A DNA stretch of 64,000 bases. Origin: Betaproteobacteria bacterium (GTDB taxonomy: Bacteria > Pseudomonadota > Gammaproteobacteria > Burkholderiales > Rhodocyclaceae). The DNA is taken from contig VGHJ01000003.1 in the NCBI GenBank assembly GCA_016868295.1, positions 1 to 64,000 on the forward strand, given 5' to 3'. Both the position numbers and the translations under genes were made by a program. Each line of letters begins with the position of its first letter. Position 1 is the first letter of the stretch. Positions 1-9,622 of the stretch are shown piece by piece. Under the pieces are notes generated by a model that was given only the letters and a program-made list of their open reading frames with translations, did not search any database and had not been told where the DNA came from.

Positions 1-159
1 TTACTTCAGCTTGGTTTCCTTGTACTTGACGTGCTTGCGCGCCTTCGGATCGAACTTCATGATCTCCAGCTTCTCGGGCATGGTGCGCTTGTTCTTGGTC
101 GTCGTGTAGAAGTGGCCGGTGCCGGCCGAGCTTTCCAGTTTGATCTTCTCGCGGGGCAT
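1..159 (-). CDS. rpmG: 50S ribosomal protein L33
   Basis: The 52-residue product begins [15 protein letters not shown] and ends KYKETKLK, the usual sequence and length of bacterial L33, a small protein of the large ribosomal subunit. It lacks the CxxC pairs of the zinc-binding form, so it is the zinc-independent type. It follows rpmB by 11 bp on the same strand, the standard rpmB-rpmG pair. The stop codon occupies the first three bases of the window, so the gene is complete. Confidence 0.96.
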   Translation of the reverse strand: MPREKIKLESSAGTGHFYTTTKNKRTMPEKLEIMKFDPKARKHVKYKETKLK

Positions 160-170
160 GGCGGCTCTCC

Positions 171-404
171 TTAGATGGTGCCCTTGGCGCGCAGCTCGGC
201 CAGGACGACGTCGATGCCCTTCTTGTCGATGGTGCGCAGGCCGGCGTTGGACACGCGCAGGCTCACCCAGCGGTTTTCGGACTCGACCCAGAAGCGGCGG
301 CTCTGCAGGTTGGGCAGAAAGCGGCGCTTGGTCTTGTTGTTGGCGTGGGAAACGTGGTTTCCCACCATCGGTGACTTGCCGGTCACTTGGCAGACGCGGG
401 CCAT
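171..404 (-). CDS. rpmB: 50S ribosomal protein L28
   Basis: The 77-residue basic protein begins [12 protein letters not shown] and contains the L28 motif [13 protein letters not shown]. It belongs to the large ribosomal subunit. It is the first gene of the rpmBG pair and is preceded by a good sigma-70-type promoter at 447-476. Length and sequence are ordinary for the family. Confidence 0.97.
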   Translation of the reverse strand: MARVCQVTGKSPMVGNHVSHANNKTKRRFLPNLQSRRFWVESENRWVSLRVSNAGLRTIDKKGIDVVLAELRAKGTI

Positions 405-446
405 GGTGTGCTCCAGAATTCGGTGTTCGATTAAGCGAAGCCGCGC

Positions 447-476
447 ATTATACGCAAGCTTTGGCAGCTAAATCAA
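447..476 (-). promoter_or_regulatory. candidate sigma-70 promoter for rpmBG
   Basis: Read on the minus strand there is TTGATT, an 18-bp spacer and a perfect TATAAT. Transcription would start near 440, about 35 bp before the rpmB start. The -35 matches four of six consensus bases. The site overlaps the last codons of radC. Confidence 0.6.
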
Positions 477-1145
477 GCCCTTTTCCGCGAAGGAAAGGGG
501 CTCTGCCTGGCCGGCGACGATGAAATGATCGAGCAGCCTGACGTCCACCAGGGCCAGGGCCTGCTTGAGGGCCTGGGTGAGGGCTTCGTCGGCGCGGCTC
601 GGCTCGGCCACGCCGGAGGGATGGTTGTGGGCGAGGATGGCGCCGGCTGCGTTTTGCGACAGGGCCAGCTTGACCACCTCGCGCGGATGCACGCTGGTTT
701 GCGTCAGGGTGCCGCGGAACAGCTCCTCGGCGGCGATGAGGCGGTTCTGCGCGTCGAGCAGCAGCACCATGAACACTTCGTGCGGCAGGCCGCCCAGCGC
801 CAGCCTGAGATAGTCGCGCACGGCGCGCGGCGAGGCGAGGGCGTCGCCGGCGGCCATGCCTTCGCGCAGCGCCCGGCGCGCCATTTCCAGCACCGCCTGC
901 AATTGGGCGTACTTGGCGTCGCCCATGCCGGGGATCTCGGAGAATTCGGCCCGGCCGGCGGCGAACAGGCGCTCGAGGCTGCCGAAGCGCTTGAGCAGGG
1001 TGCGCGCCAGGTCGACGGCGCTGGCCCCCTTCACGCCGACGCGCAGGAAAAGGGCGAGCAGTTCGGCGTCGGAGAGCGCGCCGGCGCCATGCGCGAGGAG
1101 CCGTTCGCGCGGGCGTTCGCTTTCGGGCCAGTCGGTGATCGCCAT
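468..1145 (-). CDS. radC: RadC family JAB-domain protein
   Basis: The 225-residue protein has an N-terminal helix-hairpin-helix-like region ([11 protein letters not shown], about residues 71-81) and a C-terminal JAB/MPN domain with the metal-binding motif HNHPSG at about residues 173-178. The family is annotated as a DNA repair protein, but its biochemical role is unsettled. I chose the ATG at 1145, giving [14 protein letters not shown], because that is where family similarity begins; the frame stays open far upstream, antisense to coaBC. It is divergent from coaBC with 48 bp between starts, a common arrangement. Confidence 0.93.
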   Translation of the reverse strand: MAITDWPESERPRERLLAHGAGALSDAELLALFLRVGVKGASAVDLARTLLKRFGSLERLFAAGRAEFSEIPGMGDAKYAQLQAVLEMARRALREGMAAGDALASPRAVRDYLRLALGGLPHEVFMVLLLDAQNRLIAAEELFRGTLTQTSVHPREVVKLALSQNAAGAILAHNHPSGVAEPSRADEALTQALKQALALVDVRLLDHFIVAGQAEPLSFAEKGLI

Positions 1146-1193
1146 GCGTGGTGTAGAATCGATCGGTCTTTTTCGGGATTCTATCTCATCGTC

Positions 1194-2390
1194 ATGGCGG
1201 AACTGGGCGGCAAGCGGCTGGTGCTGGGCGTCACGGGCGGCATCGCGGCCTACAAGGCGGCGGAACTGGCGCGCCTGCTCGTCAGGGACGGCGCCGAGGT
1301 GCATGCCGTGCTGACGAAGTCCGGCGCGCAGTTCGTCACGCCGGTGACCTTCCAGGCCCTCACGGGCAATCCGGCCTGGTGTGACCAGTGGGACGCGCGC
1401 ATGCCCAACAACATGGCGCACATCGACCTCTCGCGCGGGGCAGACGCCATCGTTGTCGCGCCGGCCTCGGCCGACTTCCTCGCCAAGCTGGCGCACGGCC
1501 TCGCCGACGACCTGCTCTCCACGCTTTGCCTGGCGCGCGACTGCCCCTTGATCGTGGCGCCGGCGATGAACCGCCAGATGTGGGAGAACCCGGCGACGCA
1601 GCGGAACATAAGTCAGCTCCTGCAGGACGGCGTGACGATCCTCGGCCCGGCCGCGGGCGAGCAGGCCTGCGGCGAGACGGGCCTCGGGCGCATGCTCGAG
1701 GCGGCGGATCTCCACGAGGCGCTGACCGGCTTCTTCCAGCCCAAGGTGCTGGCGGGGCGGCGCGTCATGCTCACCGCCGGGCCGACCTTCGAGGCGCTCG
1801 ACGCGGTGCGCGGGCTGACCAACCTCAGTTCGGGCAAGATGGGCTTCGCCCTGGCACGCGCGGCGCGCGATGCCGGCGCACGGGTGATGCTGGTGAGCGG
1901 GCCGGTGGCGCAGGCGACGCCGGCCGGTGTCGCGCGCATCGACGTGACGAGCGCGCTCGAGATGCACGCCGCGGTGATGGGCCGCGTCGCCGAGTGCGAC
2001 ATCTTCATCGGCGTCGCGGCGGTGGCCGACTACCGCCCGGCCGACATGGCGCGGGAAAAAATCAAGAAGGACGACAAGTCCCTGCAGATCACGCTGACAC
2101 CGAATCCGGACATCCTCGCCGAGGTGGCGGCGCGACCGAAGCCGCCCTTCTGCGTCGGCTTTGCCGCGGAGAGCCGCGACCTGGAGACGTACGCCGAGGG
2201 CAAGCGGCAGAAGAAGAGGCTGACGCTGGTGGTCGGCAACCTGGTGCAGGACGGCCTGGGCGGCGACAGCAACGCGGTCATCCTGTTCGATGACCGGGGC
2301 CGCCATTCGCTCGGGCCGGCGCCGAAGATCGAGATCGCGCGCGGCATCGTCGCCCACATCGGGCAGATGCTCGCCGGCAACGAGGGGTAA
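1194..2390 (+). CDS. coaBC: bifunctional phosphopantothenoylcysteine decarboxylase / phosphopantothenate-cysteine ligase
   Basis: This 398-residue protein carries out two steps of coenzyme A synthesis: coupling cysteine to 4'-phosphopantothenate (CoaB) and FMN-dependent decarboxylation to phosphopantetheine (CoaC). The N-terminal flavoprotein domain shows [18 protein letters not shown] and the [14 protein letters not shown] signature, then the catalytic-Cys loop [10 protein letters not shown]. The CoaB half begins near [21 protein letters not shown] start it at the ATG giving MAELGGKRL; the open frame continues upstream without family similarity. dut follows after 4 bp, a widely conserved pair. 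Repeat copy A lies inside the gene. Confidence 0.96.
   Translation: MAELGGKRLVLGVTGGIAAYKAAELARLLVRDGAEVHAVLTKSGAQFVTPVTFQALTGNPAWCDQWDARMPNNMAHIDLSRGADAIVVAPASADFLAKLAHGLADDLLSTLCLARDCPLIVAPAMNRQMWENPATQRNISQLLQDGVTILGPAAGEQACGETGLGRMLEAADLHEALTGFFQPKVLAGRRVMLTAGPTFEALDAVRGLTNLSSGKMGFALARAARDAGARVMLVSGPVAQATPAGVARIDVTSALEMHAAVMGRVAECDIFIGVAAVADYRPADMAREKIKKDDKSLQITLTPNPDILAEVAARPKPPFCVGFAAESRDLETYAEGKRQKKRLTLVVGNLVQDGLGGDSNAVILFDDRGRHSLGPAPKIEIARGIVAHIGQMLAGNEG
1607..1632 (-). repeat. 25-bp repeat, copy A (inside coaBC, antisense)
   Basis: Minus-strand reading gives CGCCGT, ten bases, then CTGACTTAT. It is a slightly diverged copy of CGCCGT-N8-GACTGACTTTT with the same spacing. It is embedded in coaBC where the codons read NISQLLQDG. 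Confidence 0.55.
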
Positions 2391-2394
2391 ACAG

Positions 2395-2844
2395 GTGCAC
2401 CGAATCGACGTGCGCATCCTCGACGCGCGCCTGAAGGACAATCCGCCCCATTACGCCACGCCCGGCGCCGCCGGCCTCGACCTGCGCGCCTGCGTCGACA
2501 TGCCGGTGAAGCTGCACCCGGGCGACACGCAGCTGATTCCCACCGGCATCGCCATACACCTCGCCGATCCCGGCCTGGCGGCGATGATCCTGCCGCGCTC
2601 GGGCCTCGGCCACAAGCACGGCATCGTGCTGGGCAACCTGGTCGGGCTGATCGATTCCGACTACCAGGGCGAGATCTTCGTCTCCACCTGGAACCGCGGC
2701 CGCGAGACCTTCACCATCAACCCGATGGACCGCCTGGCGCAGATGGTCGTCGTGCCCGTGTTGCAGGTGGCCTTCAATATTGTCGATAACTTCGAGGAAT
2801 CGCACCGCGGCGACGGCGGCTTCGGCAGCACCGGCAAGCACTGA
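2395..2844 (+). CDS. dut: dUTP diphosphatase (deoxyuridine 5'-triphosphate nucleotidohydrolase)
   Basis: This 149-residue trimeric enzyme hydrolyses dUTP to dUMP and PPi, keeping uracil out of DNA and supplying dUMP for thymidylate. All five family motifs are visible: [42 protein letters not shown] and the C-terminal [10 protein letters not shown]. The start is a GTG (VHRIDVRIL) preceded by a purine-rich stretch inside the end of coaBC. It is almost certainly cotranscribed with coaBC. Confidence 0.97.
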   Translation: MHRIDVRILDARLKDNPPHYATPGAAGLDLRACVDMPVKLHPGDTQLIPTGIAIHLADPGLAAMILPRSGLGHKHGIVLGNLVGLIDSDYQGEIFVSTWNRGRETFTINPMDRLAQMVVVPVLQVAFNIVDNFEESHRGDGGFGSTGKH

Positions 2845-2900
2845 ACCTTATGCGGGGCTAACGGAGTTTTATCCCGCGACCGCGGCGGCTTTGCTAGGAT

Positions 2901-2914
2901 GTTGAGGTCTCAAC
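2901..2914. promoter_or_regulatory. short perfect inverted repeat upstream of cytochrome c gene
   Basis: GTTGAG-GT-CTCAAC forms a perfect palindrome with 6-bp arms 17 bp before the start codon of the cytochrome gene. It could be a small operator or a leader hairpin just before the ribosome-binding site CAGGAG. There is no independent support for either. Confidence 0.3.
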
Positions 2915-2930
2915 ATTTCAGGAGTCCGCC

Positions 2931-3590
2931 GTGAAACCGCAGTCATACCTCGCAGCACTCGCGCTGTCCCTCTGCGCGCCCGTCGCCCTCGCCCAGGCGG
3001 CCAAGCCCCAGCCCGCGGCCGCCAAGCCGGCCGCAAGCAAATCGGCCGAACCGAGCGCCGAACTCAAACGCGCCCAGGACATCGTCGCCGGCCGCTGCGC
3101 GCTCTGCCACGGTGCCGAGGGCGAAAGCGCCAGCCCGATCTTCCCGCGCCTCGCCGGCCAGCACCCCGAGTACATGGCCAAGCAGCTCGCCGACTTCAAG
3201 GCCGGCCGGCGCAAGGGCACCATGAACGACCAGGCCGCCGAGCTCACCGACGAGGAGATGAAGGCGCTCGGCGCCTACTTCGCCCAGAAAAAGCCCAAGG
3301 CCTATACCGTCGCCGACCAGGATATCGCCGCCGTCGGCCGATACATCTACCACAAGGGGAATTCCTATTCCGGCGTGGCTTCCTGCGCTAGCTGCCACGG
3401 TGCGACAGGGGACGGCACGGCGCAGTTGCCGCGCATCGCCGGCCAGCACGCCGCCTACACGGAGGCGCAGTTGAAGGAATTCAACAAGCGCGAGCGCACC
3501 AACGACAACGCCATCATGCACGCCATCGCCTCGAAGCTCACCGAGCTGGAGATGCGCGCCGTGGCCGTTTATCTCAGCGGCAAGCTGTAG
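2931..3590 (+). CDS. periplasmic dihaem cytochrome c (cytochrome c4-like)
   Basis: The 219-residue protein has a signal peptide ending ALAQA near residue 23, an Ala/Pro/Lys-rich linker, and two homologous haem domains with CALCH (56-60) and CASCH (152-156). Each is followed by the FPRLAGQH or LPRIAGQH segment typical of cytochrome c4. Such proteins carry electrons in the periplasm to terminal oxidases or reductases. The start is GTG with CAGGAG upstream. It converges with the PhnD-like gene, and its proximity to fccAB suggests it may accept electrons from sulfide oxidation. That link is inference. Confidence 0.88.
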   Translation: MKPQSYLAALALSLCAPVALAQAAKPQPAAAKPAASKSAEPSAELKRAQDIVAGRCALCHGAEGESASPIFPRLAGQHPEYMAKQLADFKAGRRKGTMNDQAAELTDEEMKALGAYFAQKKPKAYTVADQDIAAVGRYIYHKGNSYSGVASCASCHGATGDGTAQLPRIAGQHAAYTEAQLKEFNKRERTNDNAIMHAIASKLTELEMRAVAVYLSGKL

Positions 3591-3596
3591 CCCCGC

Positions 3597-4418
3597 CTAC
3601 TTGATGCCCAGCATCCTGGCCAGTTCGTCGTAGTCGGCGAGCCTGGCCGGCTCGAAGCCGGGGAAATTGGAGAAGCGCAGGAACTCCTGCGCGTCCTTGT
3701 CTTGGCTGGCCTTGAGCAGGGCCTCGGTGACGGCGCGCCGTTCCGAATCGGGCAGATCGCCGCGCACGCCGAAGGTGAGGTGCGGCACGCCCTTGCCGGT
3801 GTGGATCAGGTTCATGTTCTCGCCCTTGTTGGTCCACACGTTGAACAGCCCCGTGTTGGCGACGCCGATGTCGATCAGGTTCATCTGCATGCCGGCGAGG
3901 ACGCCGTCGGCATCGTTGTAGTAGGCGATGCTGGCGAAGTGCTTTTCCGGTTCCTTGATGCCCATGGCCTTCAGTTCGACGAAGGCCAGCTTGGTGATCA
4001 TGGCGTCCTTGCCGGTGAAGCCGATGCGCTTGCCCTTCATGTCCTCGGGGAAGGCGATGTTGGTCTTGGTCGGCGCCATGAAGGAGACCGAGAGCAGTCC
4101 GGGGATCTTGGCGACCGGCAGGTAGCCGGCCGAGCGGTTCGCCTCGATCACCGCCGAGGGGGCGGCGAACATCATGTGGTAGCGCTTCGCCTTGGCGCGC
4201 TCGCCGAAGGAAGTGAAGTCGCGCGTGCCCTCGACGCGCACGGGCCGCTTGAGCACGCGGCCGAGGTACTCCGTGAGGCCATGGTATTCCGAGGCGATCA
4301 TCTGCGGGCTGGTGCCGTAGCTGATGACGCCGAGGAGGTAGGCCCGCTCCTGCGCCTGGGCCGGCAGCCAGGAAAGGGCCAGGGCCAGAATGCCCGCCAG
4401 CAGGAATCGTCGTCTCAT
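3597..4418 (-). CDS. PhnD-type periplasmic substrate-binding protein
   Basis: The 273-residue protein has a signal peptide (MRRRFLLAGILALALSWLPAQA) and the PhnD/SsuA-like fold signature: GVISYGTSPQMIASEYHGLTEYL near the N-terminus, then KGKRIGFTGKDAMITKL and the gap-region VRGDLPDSERRAV. Family members bind phosphate, phosphite, phosphonate or other oxyanions for ABC transport or two-component sensing. No permease or ATPase gene is adjacent, so the ligand and partner are unknown. It lies 91 bp downstream of fccB, separated by a strong terminator, so it may have its own promoter. A role linked to sulfur anions is possible but only inferred. Confidence 0.8.
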   Translation of the reverse strand: MRRRFLLAGILALALSWLPAQAQERAYLLGVISYGTSPQMIASEYHGLTEYLGRVLKRPVRVEGTRDFTSFGERAKAKRYHMMFAAPSAVIEANRSAGYLPVAKIPGLLSVSFMAPTKTNIAFPEDMKGKRIGFTGKDAMITKLAFVELKAMGIKEPEKHFASIAYYNDADGVLAGMQMNLIDIGVANTGLFNVWTNKGENMNLIHTGKGVPHLTFGVRGDLPDSERRAVTEALLKASQDKDAQEFLRFSNFPGFEPARLADYDELARMLGIK

Positions 4419-4454
4419 GTGTTCTCTTCCGCATGCCCGCTCTGCGGCGGATCA

Positions 4455-4492
4455 ATAAAAACGGCGGCGCACCCGGGAAGGAGCGCCGCCGT
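4455..4492 (-). terminator. intrinsic terminator of fccAB
   Basis: On the minus strand ACGGCGGCGC pairs perfectly with GCGCCGCCGT (plus-strand arms 4461-4470 and 4483-4492) around a 12-base loop, followed by TTTTATT. It starts 18 bp after the fccB stop. The distal arm contains the CGCCGT box of repeat copy B. Confidence 0.88.
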
Positions 4493-4511
4493 GTTTTAGG
4501 GACTGACTTTT
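4487..4511 (+). repeat. 25-bp repeat, copy B (fccB 3' end)
   Basis: CGCCGT, eight bases, then GACTGACTTTT, an exact match to the bipartite consensus. It overlaps the fccB stop codon on the opposite strand, and its CGCCGT box forms part of the terminator stem. Confidence 0.85.
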
Positions 4512-5781
4512 ACAACAGCGCGTCGGCCCATACGTTTCTGGCCCAGGCCATGGCGTACTTGGCCTCCTGCTCGTTGGCCGCCGACGACAGGCCGCCGGAA
4601 CCCGGCACCGTCTTGAACGTCTTGTCCTTGGCGTCGTAGGTGTGCACCGAGGCGACGTGAACCGTGTTCTTCGAATTCACGAAGCTGTAGCAGGTGTTGG
4701 CGATCACCATCGGGTCGGGCGCCTGCTCGCCGGACATCAGGGCGACGATGGCGCCGGCGGCGATCTTGGCGTGCTGCGTCGTCATGTGGCCCGACTTCGG
4801 CATGGCCGGCGCGGACAGCGTGGAATCGCCGAGCACGTGGATGTTCTTGTGCGTGACCGATTCCATGGTGCGCCAGTCGATGCCGCACCAGCGGTTGTTG
4901 GCGGTGATGAGGCCGGCCGCCTTGGCGATGCCGCCCGCCATCTGGCCGGGGATGACGTTGAGCACGTCGGCCTTGACGGCGTCGGCGAACTCGAACTTCA
5001 GCGTCATGGCGTTGGCGTCGAGCTGGGTGACGACGTGGTTCGGGCGGTACTCGATGATGCCCTTGTAGAGATCGCCCCAGGCCTTCATGAAGAGGCCCTT
5101 CTTCGAGACGACGTCCTCGTTGGCGTCGAGGATCAGCAGCTTCGACTTCGGCTTTTTCGTCTTGAAGTATTCGGCCACCACGCAGGCGCGCTCGTAGGGT
5201 CCGGGCGGGCAGCGGTAGGGCGCTTTGGGGATGGCGATGGCGAAGACGCCGCCGTCCTTCATGTCCTCCAGTTGCTTCCTCAGGGCCACGGTCTGCGGAC
5301 CGGCCTTCCAGGCATGAAGAATCTTGCTGTCGGCAAGCGCCGGGGTGAGGCCGGGCACGCTCTCGAACATGAAATCGATGCCGGGCGAGACCACCAGGCG
5401 GTCGTAGGACAGCTCCTGGCCGTTGCCGAGCTTGACCGTGCGCTTGACCGGGTCGACCGCCACGGCGTCGCCCTGCACGACGCGCACGCCGTGCTTCTTC
5501 AGGCCGTCGTAGCCGGTGGTGATGTCGGCCATGGTCTTGTCGCCGGAAAGCACCAGGTTGGAGATCGGGCAGGAGACGAAGGCCGGGTTGCGCTCGACCA
5601 GCGTGACGTTGATGCCGCCGTTCGACCACATGCGGATGTATTTGGCCGCCGTGGCGCCGCCGTAGCCGCCGCCGATGACCACCACGTTGCCCGAGGCCCT
5701 GGTCCCGCCCGCGCAGCCGTAGAGGGCGCCCGCCGCCGCCGCGCCGGACATCTTGAGGAAATCGCGTCTGTTGAATGTCAT
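4510..5781 (-). CDS. fccB: flavocytochrome c sulfide dehydrogenase, flavoprotein subunit
   Basis: The 423-residue FAD protein oxidises sulfide to sulfur and passes electrons to the cytochrome subunit encoded just upstream. It starts with a Tat-type signal (NRRDFLKMSG) ending near YGCAGG. The dinucleotide-binding motif VVVIGGGYGGATAAKY follows. Three cysteines match the known enzyme: Cys71 in FVSCPISN (site of covalent FAD attachment in characterised FCSD), and Cys191 (YRCPPGPYE) with Cys364 (NTCYS), the redox disulfide. The C-terminal FCSD flavin-binding region is present. fccA lies 16 bp upstream in the same direction. Confidence 0.93.
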   Translation of the reverse strand: MTFNRRDFLKMSGAAAAGALYGCAGGTRASGNVVVIGGGYGGATAAKYIRMWSNGGINVTLVERNPAFVSCPISNLVLSGDKTMADITTGYDGLKKHGVRVVQGDAVAVDPVKRTVKLGNGQELSYDRLVVSPGIDFMFESVPGLTPALADSKILHAWKAGPQTVALRKQLEDMKDGGVFAIAIPKAPYRCPPGPYERACVVAEYFKTKKPKSKLLILDANEDVVSKKGLFMKAWGDLYKGIIEYRPNHVVTQLDANAMTLKFEFADAVKADVLNVIPGQMAGGIAKAAGLITANNRWCGIDWRTMESVTHKNIHVLGDSTLSAPAMPKSGHMTTQHAKIAAGAIVALMSGEQAPDPMVIANTCYSFVNSKNTVHVASVHTYDAKDKTFKTVPGSGGLSSAANEQEAKYAMAWARNVWADALL

Positions 5782-5797
5782 GGTTTTCCCCTTATCC

Positions 5798-6097
5798 TTA
5801 TTTCTGCGCGGCGAAGAAGTTGGCGATCATTTCGACCTGCTGGTCGGTGTAGCCCTTGGCCAACTGATGCATGACCGTCGCCGGCTTGGCGCCGGAGCGG
5901 TAATCCTGCATCTTCTTGATCATCTCGGCTTTCGGCATGCCTGCCAGCGGATCCATGCCCCCGATGCTGTTGCCGTTGGTGCCATGGCAACTGGCGCAGG
6001 CCGAGGCCATGTTGCGGCTGAGAACGTGATTGTCCGCGGACGCTGCGCCGGCAAGACCCAGCAGCGAAACGGCGAGCGCGATTTTCCGGTACTTCAT
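5798..6097 (-). CDS. fccA: flavocytochrome c sulfide dehydrogenase, monohaem cytochrome subunit
   Basis: The 99-residue protein has a signal peptide cleaved after ASA (about residue 21) and one haem site CASCH (34-38), followed by a small class I cytochrome fold (PLAGMPKAEMIKKMQDYRSG and FFAAQK at the end). It is the electron acceptor of FccB in the periplasm. I use the ATG at 6097 (MKYRKIALAV), which has the AGGAAG-like sequence upstream and gives a proper signal peptide. Single-haem FccA forms are also called SoxE-like. Confidence 0.9.
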   Translation of the reverse strand: MKYRKIALAVSLLGLAGAASADNHVLSRNMASACASCHGTNGNSIGGMDPLAGMPKAEMIKKMQDYRSGAKPATVMHQLAKGYTDQQVEMIANFFAAQK

Positions 6098-6473
6098 CGG
6101 CTTCCTCCTCTTCTTAGTGGTAGATGCGTGGTAAGCGCTGTTCTCGTCATCGGGTGCGTGCATTGCCCCGAGACTTGTTATTGTCCTTGGCAATCTAAAG
6201 GATAATCTCCAAAAGGACAATCAATATTCCATCAAACTTGCTGTTGCGGCAATTATGTTAGTTGTTTCAGCTTTTTCTAATCTTCTTGCCGATGCGACGG
6301 AGTGAGGAATAAGCGGCACCATCGAAATCCGCATGCCCGGGTATCCCGAGTGCCGATAGACCTGCGGCAACTGCGGCAGCGGTGAAGTCGTGATCCAAAG
6401 CCTGCTGCCGGCCCTCGCGCCGTCCTGAGCACTCTCCGCTAGAATCACGCTTTTCCACTCAGGCATACAGCGC
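6098..6473. promoter_or_regulatory. non-coding region between fccA and ettA with repeated operator-like sites
   Basis: This 376-bp stretch holds no convincing gene. It contains AAAGGATAATC at 6197-6207, AAAGGACAATC at 6212-6222 (direct repeats 15 bp apart) and an inverted copy ATTGTCCTT at 6180-6188. The last forms a perfect 9-bp inverted repeat with 6213-6221. The three AAGGAYAAT copies sit 85-125 bp upstream of fccA and look like a regulator-binding cluster. The part near ettA is ordinary GC-rich sequence. Confidence 0.5.
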
Positions 6474-8137
<1,664 letters not shown>

Positions 8138-8141
<4 letters not shown>

Positions 8142-9043
8142 CTGTGTGTAACAAGCTCTTCGCCGTGCTGTGCGGACTGACTTTTTCGGCCATGGCCTTT
8201 GCTTCCGACGAAGCCGGTCTCGCCGCCGTGCGCGACCTGGGACGGCTCAACGGCCAGGCGCTGGCCTGCGGGCAGAAGGAGAGCGCCGCCTGGGTGCGCA
8301 TCCTCATGCTCAATCACGCGCCGAAGACGCGGGCCTACGGCGAAGCGTACGAAGAGGGCACCAACCAGTCCTTCATCGCCCATAACCGCGGTACGCCCTG
8401 CCCTGCCGCGGCCGAACTGGCGGCGCAGGTCGACGCAATCACGCAGCGCCTGAAGAAGGTGCTGCCGGCACCGGGGCAGGTGCCGCAAGGGCACAGTCCG
8501 GCGGAAACGGCACCGAACGCCGTCGTGCCGCGCTACCTGCTGCAGGACCCGAACGGACGCGCCGTGTCGAACGAGGATTTCCTCGGCCGCTTCCAGCTCG
8601 TCACCTTCGGCTACACCTCCTGTCCGGACGTCTGCCCGACCACGCTGCTGGAAATGAAGGAGGTGCTGCGGCTGCTCGGCTTCAAGGCCGCGCAGTTGCA
8701 GCCGATCTTCATCACCGTCGATCCGGAGCGCGACAGCGCGCAGGTGCTGCGCGAGTACACCGCGGCCTTCGATCCGCGCATTCTCGGCCTGCGCGGTTCT
8801 GAGGAACTGACGCGACGTGCCGCCGCCGAATTCAGGATGCGCTACGAGAAGGTTCGCGACCCGGCTGCGCCGCCCGGCAGCTACACGGTGGACCACTCGG
8901 CCGGCATGGTGCTGCTTGGCCCCGACGGGCGCACCGCCGCGCGCTTCGCCTATGCCACCCCGGCCCGGCAGATCGCCGAGCGCATCGATGCGCTGCTGCA
9001 GGAGGAAATCCGTCGCATGCCGGTGCAGCGCCTGCAAAGGTGA
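8138..9043 (+). CDS. SCO1/SenC family protein with extra N-terminal domain
   Basis: The 301-residue exported protein has a signal peptide (to about ASD, residue 23), an N-terminal segment of about 100 residues that I do not recognise (Cys44 and Cys88 within it), and a thioredoxin-fold SCO domain. The SCO copper ligands are CPDVC (Cys162, Cys166) and His253 in VDHSAG. SCO proteins deliver copper to the CuA centre of cytochrome oxidase or act in thiol redox. The start overlaps the ettA stop. Repeat copy C falls in the signal-peptide codons, encoding AVLCGLTF. No oxidase gene is nearby. Confidence 0.85.
8161..8185 (+). repeat. 25-bp repeat, copy C (SCO signal-peptide codons)
   Basis: CGCCGT, eight bases, GACTGACTTTT, an exact match. 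It lies in sense orientation inside the SCO gene and encodes A-V-L-C-G-L-T-F. Copies G and H use the same reading frame. Confidence 0.85.
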
Positions 9044-9059
9044 GCAAAGGAGTCGGTCA

Positions 9060-9128
9060 TGGCCAATTCGAAATAGCCACGCCGGATCGTCATCGTCCTT
9101 GCTGCTGTCGTCGCCGTCCCGCAATCCT
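9060..9128 (+). pseudogene. possible decayed gene start
   Basis: A good ribosome-binding site (AAAGGAG, 6-bp spacing) precedes ATG at 9060, which reads MANSK, then a TAG. Past the stop the same frame continues PRRIVIVLAAVVAVPQSS, like a positively charged signal anchor, before running into the end of the DUF302 gene on the other strand. It looks like the remnant of an exported-protein gene following the SCO gene. Evidence is thin. Confidence 0.3.
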
Positions 9129-9611
9129 CTACGGCATGCCGACGGCCTCGCGCGCGATGCCGTCGAGCAGGGCTTCGAGTTTTCTCAGCGCGGCGTTGGA
9201 TTTCGCGTCGGCCGCCGCGGGCGGGCGGCGGTAGGCGACATAGACCTTGCCGGGCTCGTTCAGCGGCGCATAGGCAATCACGGTGAATGGGCAGAAGACG
9301 ACGTTGTGCGGGTCGGCCGCCATGATCGCCCGCGAGACGGCGGCGCTGCAAAACGAGTAGGCGACGGCATTCCCGAACAGCGGCGCGGCGTCGCCGAGGT
9401 CCTTGCCGGTGCGCTGAAGCATGTCGTGGATGCGCGACGTGAGGTCGGGCGCCAGGCCGCGGTTCTGGATGGCGATGGAGAGGTCTTCGCGCACGTCCTC
9501 GAAAGCCGCCTGTTTGGCATAGCGCACGACGCCGGGGAGCGGCTCGCCCGACGCATGGGCGGGTTTGGCGAGGGCGCAAGCGGCGAAAACGGCGAGGACG
9601 GCACGGCGCAT
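9129..9611 (-). CDS. DUF302 family exported protein
   Basis: The 160-residue protein has a signal peptide (MRRAVLAVFAACALAKPAHA) and a DUF302-like domain with YAKQAAFEDVREDLSIAIQNRGL and VIAYAPLNEPGKVYVAYRRP. The biochemical function of the family is unknown. Members often sit beside sulfur-metabolism and cytochrome genes. It begins 11 bp after the YeeE transporter stop in the same direction, so the two are likely cotranscribed. I start at the ATG at 9611, which gives the signal peptide. Confidence 0.75.
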   Translation of the reverse strand: MRRAVLAVFAACALAKPAHASGEPLPGVVRYAKQAAFEDVREDLSIAIQNRGLAPDLTSRIHDMLQRTGKDLGDAAPLFGNAVAYSFCSAAVSRAIMAADPHNVVFCPFTVIAYAPLNEPGKVYVAYRRPPAAADAKSNAALRKLEALLDGIAREAVGMP

Positions 9612-9622
9612 GGCAGGGCGCC

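Noticed and set aside
525-2390. Long plus-strand frame extending coaBC upstream through radC, and the minus-strand frame extending radC through coaBC
   Set aside because: Only the segments from 1194 (coaBC) and from 1145 (radC) show family similarity; the rest is antisense to the other gene.
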